The notes beneath the pieces were generated by a model. That model saw only the letters and a program-made list of their open reading frames with translations, was not told the origin of the DNA and searched no databases. Both the position numbers and the translations under genes were made by a program. A DNA stretch of 64,000 nucleotides from Puffinus mauretanicus (lineage: Eukaryota; Chordata; Aves; Procellariiformes; Procellariidae), in the NCBI GenBank assembly GCA_023333565.1, contig JAJKFH010003045.1:207155-271154 (forward strand), read 5' to 3'. Of the stretch, positions 38,601 through 64,000 are shown piece by piece (the first letter of the stretch is position 1; each line of letters starts with the position of its first letter).

Positions 38601-41600
38601 CTGCTGCGGTGGGGTCCGTGTCCTCCTGCAAAGTACGGGCTGGGGAATCCCACACGGCAGTTCTTGCGTTTAGTCCAAACAGTTGGGGTTGAATTAAAGG
38701 CTTTTTTTAAGAGGACCCTCCAGTCTTTTGGCTTTTAAAATTCCAAGCCATGGAGTCCTCCGGCATTCCTGTTGAGTTGTAACTGGTCAGTCATCCTTTA
38801 TGTCTGGCACTATGGAAATAACGCTGGCAGTGGAGCAAAGACTGCAACCAGTAGTTGGCCATCTGCCATGAAAGGGTGCCTCCCCCCTCATGCCCACCCA
38901 CTCCGGCTGCAGCAGTGGATACATTCTCTTCTAACTGTGTACTTATTTTTAGTGATTATTGTTTCATTTAATTTAGCGATTTCATCTGCATCTCTAGGTG
39001 TTGGCAGCACCTGCAGGGGTCTAACAGGTAAATTCTAAAGATAGATGAGCAAGCACTGCTGTTTTGTAATTCTTTGTTTATTAGAACTTTATGAAAACCT
39101 GTCGTTCTTTTTTTTTTTTTTAATTCACATGTAAATGTTGGGTCTGGGCTGATGCATTGATGGCCCTTGACTGTTTTTTGTTTAATTGGCACAGTTGCAC
39201 GGCACTCAGATGTGCAGTAACTGGCTGGGGAGACAGCTAGATGCTACAGTTACTGGGTTTTTTTTAATCGCCTCTAAATGTGACGATCAGTCCTCCCTCA
39301 GGGTGTGTGTATTGCTGCTGCCCTTTTCTGTGACAGCATGTGTCCCAGATCCCATCCGCGGTCAGGTGGAGGAAAAGACAGCTCTTGCCTCTTTTTCAGG
39401 TGGAACATGTGTGGTGTGCCTTTCCTTCAGTGTGAGACTGTGTTTGAGACTTAGTCCCACATAAAGTAATAAAGAAAAAACGAATGCGTGTCTTTTCATC
39501 CTGTGTCGAAACCCAGCTGGTAAACTCTGCTGTTAATTTTCTGCTGGGATTTGGATGAAAGCATGGCACACGGGGAGGGAGTCTGCTGCCTGCAATGTGT
39601 TTGAGCAGAGCAGGGGACGGCCCCAGCTCCTTCCCACCGGGGCAGTGCAAGGAGGAGGAAGGAGATTTTAACTCTGTGTGTGCAGCAGCAAACTCTAGTG
39701 GAAGGGTGCAGGGTTAAAACACTTGTTCCGATCAGGATCAACTCAATTAAAGGTCAAGACTCTTTCTGCCTTTTTTGTGGGCAAGACACCCTTTCCTCAC
39801 ACTGGCAACAACAGAAAAATAGCATCTTGGAAAAATGTGAGATTTCCTTCTGGTAGTAGGCAGAGAGGGAAAAACAGTTGCTGAGCATCTCTCTCTCCCC
39901 TCTCTTGTTTAATATAGTTTAGTCATCTGTAAGTTGTAGTGAGTAACTTACAGCCACTGTCTTGCCAGACTGCATGAATTATAGATAGCTCTTTTATGAG
40001 TTTTCGTGTTGACTCCAGCAATTAGTATGCGTTGGACATAGTTATCTTTATGGCATCTACAGTAGTGTAGGTTTCAGCTCCTCTGACTTTTTAATTGCTT
40101 TCTGTTTTAGCAATCAGTCATCTGCCTGTCTTGCTAAGGAATGCAAAGAAAACACAACCAGCTTGGTAGAAACTTATAGTTCAGTGTGGAGCATCAGGTT
40201 TAAAATGATGTGGTTTACCAGAAGATAAAAATTACATAAATAGAGGATCTTTTTTCTCTCTTTTTTCCTTTTTTTTTTTTTTTTTTTCTTTCACACATGT
40301 GTGTGTGACACACAGTAGTGCCAGAAGGTTCCACATATGTTGGGGTCCCACTCTGGTAGATGAACGGCTCAGGAGCCTGTGCCTTTATTACAGTAAAGCT
40401 ACAGGCATAAACTTCATGATTTTGAGCCATATCTACTTAATGCAGATCAGCAGACCTGCGTGGATCTTTGCACATCTGTGTACTCTGAACTCTTGGTCGC
40501 TGTTGGCACCTGTGGGTGCCATCTTCTGTTCAATACCTCCGCTTGCTCTGTCTTGAATGGCCAAGTGGTTTCCTGAGTCTCTTCTCCCCTTGTGCATGGT
40601 TGTCTGTCAGTCCTTCCTGTCTGCAGAAGTGTTTTGTAGGTGTGAAAGGAGAGTTTGTCAGTCTGCTGTTCGATTCTGTTGAGGCTGGGGTAATCTAATT
40701 TAGATAACTTCTAGCTTCAAAAGTTGATGGGGAGGAGCAGGGAGCATTTGAAAGCCACCGTAACTTGACTTACGGCAGTCACAGGTTGCAGTATGTAAAA
40801 AAATTTTTATTTTCATAAGTACTGTGTGCTGAAACAACTCTAACTTTCAGTACTCCCAAACAGCTGCAGAAACAATAGTCCTACATCACGACTGTGCCTT
40901 CCTAGTGGTGTTTGTGGGGTTTGGTTTGAGTGCTGGTATTTTAATATATATAGTAGTTGAGAATAATTGTGTCTGCAGCTAAAACATATTCCCTCATCTG
41001 ACTGCAGTTGAAAAGTTCATGTGCTGTTTCATTGCTTCCACTGTTCATTTAATCATACCGTGCAAACATAAGATTAATTTCTCAAAGCAGAGTCGTGCTG
41101 GTGTGAAGAAGGAAATAACTCGGTCCGGTGACGCCTTGCATTCCTGTTAGGATGGATCGCGCCGAGCAGAGTGACTCACTTCAGTGGCGTAGTGCTGATG
41201 TTATGCCGGCTGGTGAAGCAATTGCCTGCTGCTCTGAATTTGAGCAGGGCCTGCACAAGGAGGGTTGTTTAAAGCCTGCTTACATGTGAATTGGCAGGAG
41301 ATTATTTTAGGAAGAAGAGAATTTGCACAGTCAGCTAGGCTACGGTGAGGGAGACGGCCGCCCTCTGTAACCGCTCGTATGGCTCCGGTATCACTCTCAG
41401 CTCTGCTGCAAAGCCCTGGAGAGGTGGGTGTAATTCTGTCAGGACAGAAGCCAACATAAGTTTAAAGTTTAAACGATGTTGGGTTTGAGGGTAGACTGTG
41501 TCTCTATCACAGTGGGAGGACTCACGTAAGCAGGTTTTTTGTTTTCCCTTTAAATATATAGTGGGAAGAGGCTCTTGGGAACTCTCTAGAATAGTGCTGC

Positions 41601-44600
41601 TGTTACAGGGGATAACTTCTGTAGAACCAGCCTCTTAATTTTTTGGGTTTAAGGATTTCTCACACCTCCCATCTCCAAACAGATGAAATACCTGTTGTAA
41701 CTCCAAACATAAGACTTTCATGAGGAGAAGGGTCTGGGAGCTTGAGTGATGGAGAAGAAAGGAGAAGGTGTATTGTAGGCTTTGCCCACATGAAAGTTGC
41801 AGTTATCAAATAGGTGTAAAACAATATTGTTTGTTAAACGATGTAACTTCTCAACAGTTACTTGGTCATTCAGGGAATAATGTAAGATAAACAAGAGCTT
41901 GTACTGCCAGTTTCTAGCCCTGCGGTAAAACAGCAATTTACTTGTGCTCTATCCTTTCCGACTGAGGGATTTTGAAAAACCCTCTTATATTGAAGAAACT
42001 GTGAGCAGATGTCCCTGGGGTTTTGCACTGGTGGAACTGAGAGTGAGGATGCTTGACATCCAGAGGTTTTTCTTATGTTTTCGTGGTCTTTTTTTTTTTT
42101 TTTTTGCTTATGTTCTTTTTCCTTCCCCCAGTGCTAGGCCAGCCTCTGCCTGTAAACTGGGGGGGGTTTCTTCCTCTTCTCACTTCTTTTTCTCCAGCCT
42201 GGAGCTACATGCTGCTCTATTCTCTTCCTTGTACCACCCTTTGGTCTGATGTTGCATCCATTCTCCCATACACTAGACATTACTCTGTCCCCTGCTTAGT
42301 CCCGTGCCTCTGACAGCAGGTAGCAAGCACCGATTCTCACCTCTCTGCTCGGTGGGAGAGGGACCCGGCAGTGAGGCAGTCTCCCCTGCCATCTTAGCCA
42401 TGCCTGCAGCTCCAGGAAGTCTGGCCGGTGGGGGAATCTTTGGATGCACCTTTATTCAAACCCCTGTGGGTGTAAACCAGGGTGTTACAGCAGCAAATGT
42501 GGTGCCTGCTCCTGGGGGAGGGCCGTTTGGCAGGCATAGAGCTGCTAACATTCATTCTCCTTCTGCTTCCCTATTTGCAGCATATTCCTATTTAACCATT
42601 CTCATGGTTAAATAAGCATCAATGCAAAGAACGCAACTCTTATGTGGCACTTCTGCTTATGTCGTTTCAAGTGCTTTAGTTGTGCCAGTTCAGTACTAGC
42701 CACTGACACTGCGATGTGCAAAGCCCATCAGCGAGGCCTCAATATCTTCATGTTGCACAAGATATGTGCGCAGCAGTGGCTGCCAAATTTACCAGTTGGG
42801 TTTTCCAAGTGACTTTTTTCCACTGCTTAGACAGGGAGAGTAGTTGTTTGCATCACTTCATGGCTGGCACTCCAGCTGTCACTTAGTTCTGCTCCGTTTT
42901 ATACTGGAGAATGGCATGAGGCTGAAGCATGAGTGATGGGAGATGCACAGGGCACATGCCAGAACACACCCAGACAAATGCGCAGCTAATATCCCCCCAC
43001 CCCTCCCAAATGCCAAAACTGTCCCACCGTTAAAATCAATACCCCAAATGCTAGTCTGTCATTTAAAATTCCATTGCACAGTTGTGTTGGGAGGAAGCGG
43101 GGCTGGGGTCAAACCTCTTACAAAGTTCCCTGTGCGTGAAGCCTTACAGGCTGTGCAGTACTGCCAGCCCTCCCGTTTAAGAGCAAGTGTGAAGAAACTG
43201 GGAACCAAATAAATGGAGGAGAAAGTGGAGCTGCAGACCAGCCACGGCTTGGTAGGCAACAGCTGGGGAACCTCTGCTTTCAGCAAAGTCTAACGTGTTG
43301 CAACTCGGTGCCTTCTGCAGGCAGCATTTGCTCTTCTTAACTCCCTGCAGCTGCGAGAGCAGAGTGCCCTGGGTCCAAATCTTTCCAGTTAACGCTGAGC
43401 ATCACTAGCTTGGCCAAAGAAGACTTTGAAGACTGGCAGGGTGGTGTTGTGTAGTCGTAGGACCATCGTGTGGTTGTGGGATCTCTTTGGAGTGTGACCC
43501 AGTGTGGTTCCTCTGAGTCTGGCCTGTGGAAAAGCAGCTCCCTGGAAGCCAGCAGCGATCTCGGATCTCAACTTTGAAACCGGACTTCTCACTTGCGGAG
43601 ACCAAAACGCTTTTGACTTTCTGCCACCCAATAATTCTCCCTGAGCGAAACATATTCCCTTACTGCTTGTGAAAATCGTAAAGCTGTTGAACTGCTTTTT
43701 CCACCCAAACAAAAACTGTTCCTGCTTTGGTCTTTGTTCTGCAGTTAACTCCCAACTTTCTTTTGAGAACATAATGCAGACAAATTCCAGTTTCCAGAAG
43801 GATCTCGCTGCAGCCAGGCTGTGTTTGGAGTAATGCTGATCTCATTTGGGTGGAACAAGCTAGTTGTGGCAGAATAGTCTATTACCCTGTTCCAAAGCTT
43901 CCGTCTTTAAATCCGCACAGCAGGGATTATTTGCTTAAGGATTTATGTGTGTGTTGGGGATCTAGTTTTGTTTGACCCTTCCAACAGAACAAAATGCAGT
44001 CAACTTTCCAGTGGTTTGAATTGTGCCTGAAGTGTGCCACTACCACGGAAAGGCCAGGGCCGGGTTGGGACCAGCGAGGGCTGCGGCACTGCGTATGAGG
44101 TGACGTGGGTACAGCTCTGCAGCTTCCCGGCCATCTCTGCCTCTGAACCAGTTCAGCAGCTTTTTAGCAAAGGAGCCTGAGTGACTGCATCAAAACTCTT
44201 TGCGTGCAAACTTCAGTCTTTCTGCATCATGCTGTGCTGGAGACTGATACAAACATTTTGATGTTTTTAGTGGAACTAGTATGGATCTGAGAGGTTGTAT
44301 GAGCTCGGCAACTTGTTGGCTCCTCTTGGGTATCTTTGCTACATGGTGTTTACTGCTCTTTCTCCCCACCCTACACTTCCGCTCCATAGTTTGCTTGAGA
44401 ATTTGCTGTATCCTGAAATAGGCTTTTCTTGATGATCAAGAACTCAAACGCTTGAACATAGTCTTGTTACAGAAAAAATTTGGAGCTTGAGTAGAATTTG
44501 TCTCGCCGACACTTGGTCTGTGTTGATATGAGGTTACCGGCTAGTCTGCAAATACCTGCATGTGGTTTATTTGACAGTGTGTGATTCTAGTTTACAATAA

Positions 44601-44641
44601 ATAAATAAATAAGGCTTCTTATTTCTTTTTCCTATTCCTAG
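32666..44641. other. Noncoding DNA just upstream of the first PAK1 coding exon
   Basis: No exon or transposon can be supported. Low-CpG, TAAT-rich stretches at about 33270-33480 and 36690-36990 have the look of conserved noncoding elements. Poly-T runs lie at 37965-37977, 39108-39121, 40263-40287 and 42089-42105; the short AATA array at 44594-44613 lies just before the exon 1 acceptor. Mildly CpG-bearing sequence at 41140-41420 and 44040-44130 falls short of a CpG island, so I see no clear promoter. Confidence 0.55.
44594..44613. repeat. (AATA)n microsatellite before exon 1 acceptor
   Basis: Five or so AATA units lie about 28 bases upstream of the exon 1 acceptor, directly before its pyrimidine tract. 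Confidence 0.85.
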
Positions 44642-44662
44642 TAACGGCCTCCCCAACTGAAG

Positions 44663-63699
<19,037 letters not shown>

Positions 63700-64000
63700 T
63701 GGGACAGCTCCTCCTTGAATCCCTACTTCTCCTTAATGCAAGAGCTGCACCTGCAGGATAGACCCCCCATAATTCAAGAGGAAGAAGTTAATGACCTGCT
63801 ACGCCACCTGGACATTCACAAGTCTATGGGGCCGGATGGGATCCACCCGAGGGTGCTGAGGGAGCTGGCGGAGGAGCTTGCCGAGCCGCTCTCCATCATT
63901 TACCAGCAGTCCTGGTTAACTGGGGAGGTCCCGGACGACTGGAGGCTCGCCAATGTGACGCCCATCTATAAGAAAGGCCGGAAGGAGGATCCGGGGAACT
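63700..64000 (+). mobile_element. CR1 LINE fragment on the + strand, running off the window
   Basis: On the + strand a frame, open to the last base, reads LLRHLDIHKSMGPDGIHP, then RVLRELAEELAEPLSIIYQQ, then VPDDWRLANVTPIYKKG and EDPGN at the end. This is the CR1 region leading into the reverse transcriptase domain. It is uninterrupted over the visible 270 or so bases, pointing to a young copy. The left boundary is approximate; the element starts inside ORF2, so its 5' end is truncated, and the main polymerase motifs and 3' tail should lie beyond 64000. It is the only clearly young copy in the same orientation as PAK1. Confidence 0.93.

Noticed and set aside
40263..40287. Poly-T tract as the tail of a processed pseudogene or SINE
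   Set aside because: No adjacent body sequence or target-site duplication recognised; treated as a plain homopolymer run.
41140..41420. CpG island or PAK1 promoter
   Set aside because: A few CpGs are clustered but GC content and CpG density are too low for an island; no other promoter mark is visible.
43389..43845. Overlapping minus-strand frames upstream of PAK1 as coding
   Set aside because: Three overlapping frames in different phases with no recognisable protein content.

Overview
This is an avian nuclear genome window, inferred from the abundance of CR1 LINE retrotransposons, the vertebrate GT-AG gene structure with short introns, and the protein match below. It holds part of one protein-coding gene on the + strand: the 5' coding half of PAK1, the p21-activated serine/threonine kinase 1. 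I place nine coding exons between 44642 and 62997. Together they encode about residues 1-331 of a protein that is about 545 residues long in human PAK1. The remaining kinase-domain exons lie beyond the right edge.

Layout: bases 1-44641 hold no coding exon that I can support. This block is best read as a long 5' UTR intron (or upstream flank) of PAK1, because the first coding exon opens at a clean AG acceptor only 21 bases before the ATG. The block carries CR1 copies on the minus strand: a 3' scrap near 165-235, a head-to-tail pair at about 17041-19325 and 19511-20753, and copies at about 27993-28890 and 31349-32665. An old + strand CR1 relic sits at about 12300-13250. The rest is unique-looking DNA with simple repeats and homopolymer tracts, plus a few AT-rich, TAAT-bearing stretches that look like conserved noncoding elements. 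From 44642 on, PAK1 exons alternate with introns of 334 to 5711 bases. Intron 1 (between the first two coding exons) carries a diverged fragment resembling a CR1 endonuclease. The last visible intron contains a CR1 on the + strand that runs off the right edge.

The exons encode, in order: an N-terminal proline-rich adaptor (Nck-type) motif; the CRIB GTPase-binding motif and overlapping autoinhibitory segment; a serine-rich linker with the Ser144 autophosphorylation site; an acidic run next to the PIX-binding proline segment; a variable linker; and the start of the kinase N-lobe (glycine loop, VAIK lysine, alpha-C glutamate). Exon phases join without a break. Two sequence features stand out against mammalian PAK1: the Thr-Pro corresponding to the CDK site Thr212 is absent, and an Arg-to-Cys change sits just before the glycine-rich loop. 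I see no RNA gene, CRISPR array, bacterial-type operon or novel multi-gene system. The most useful observations concern PAK1 linker evolution, splice-site context and CR1 structure.
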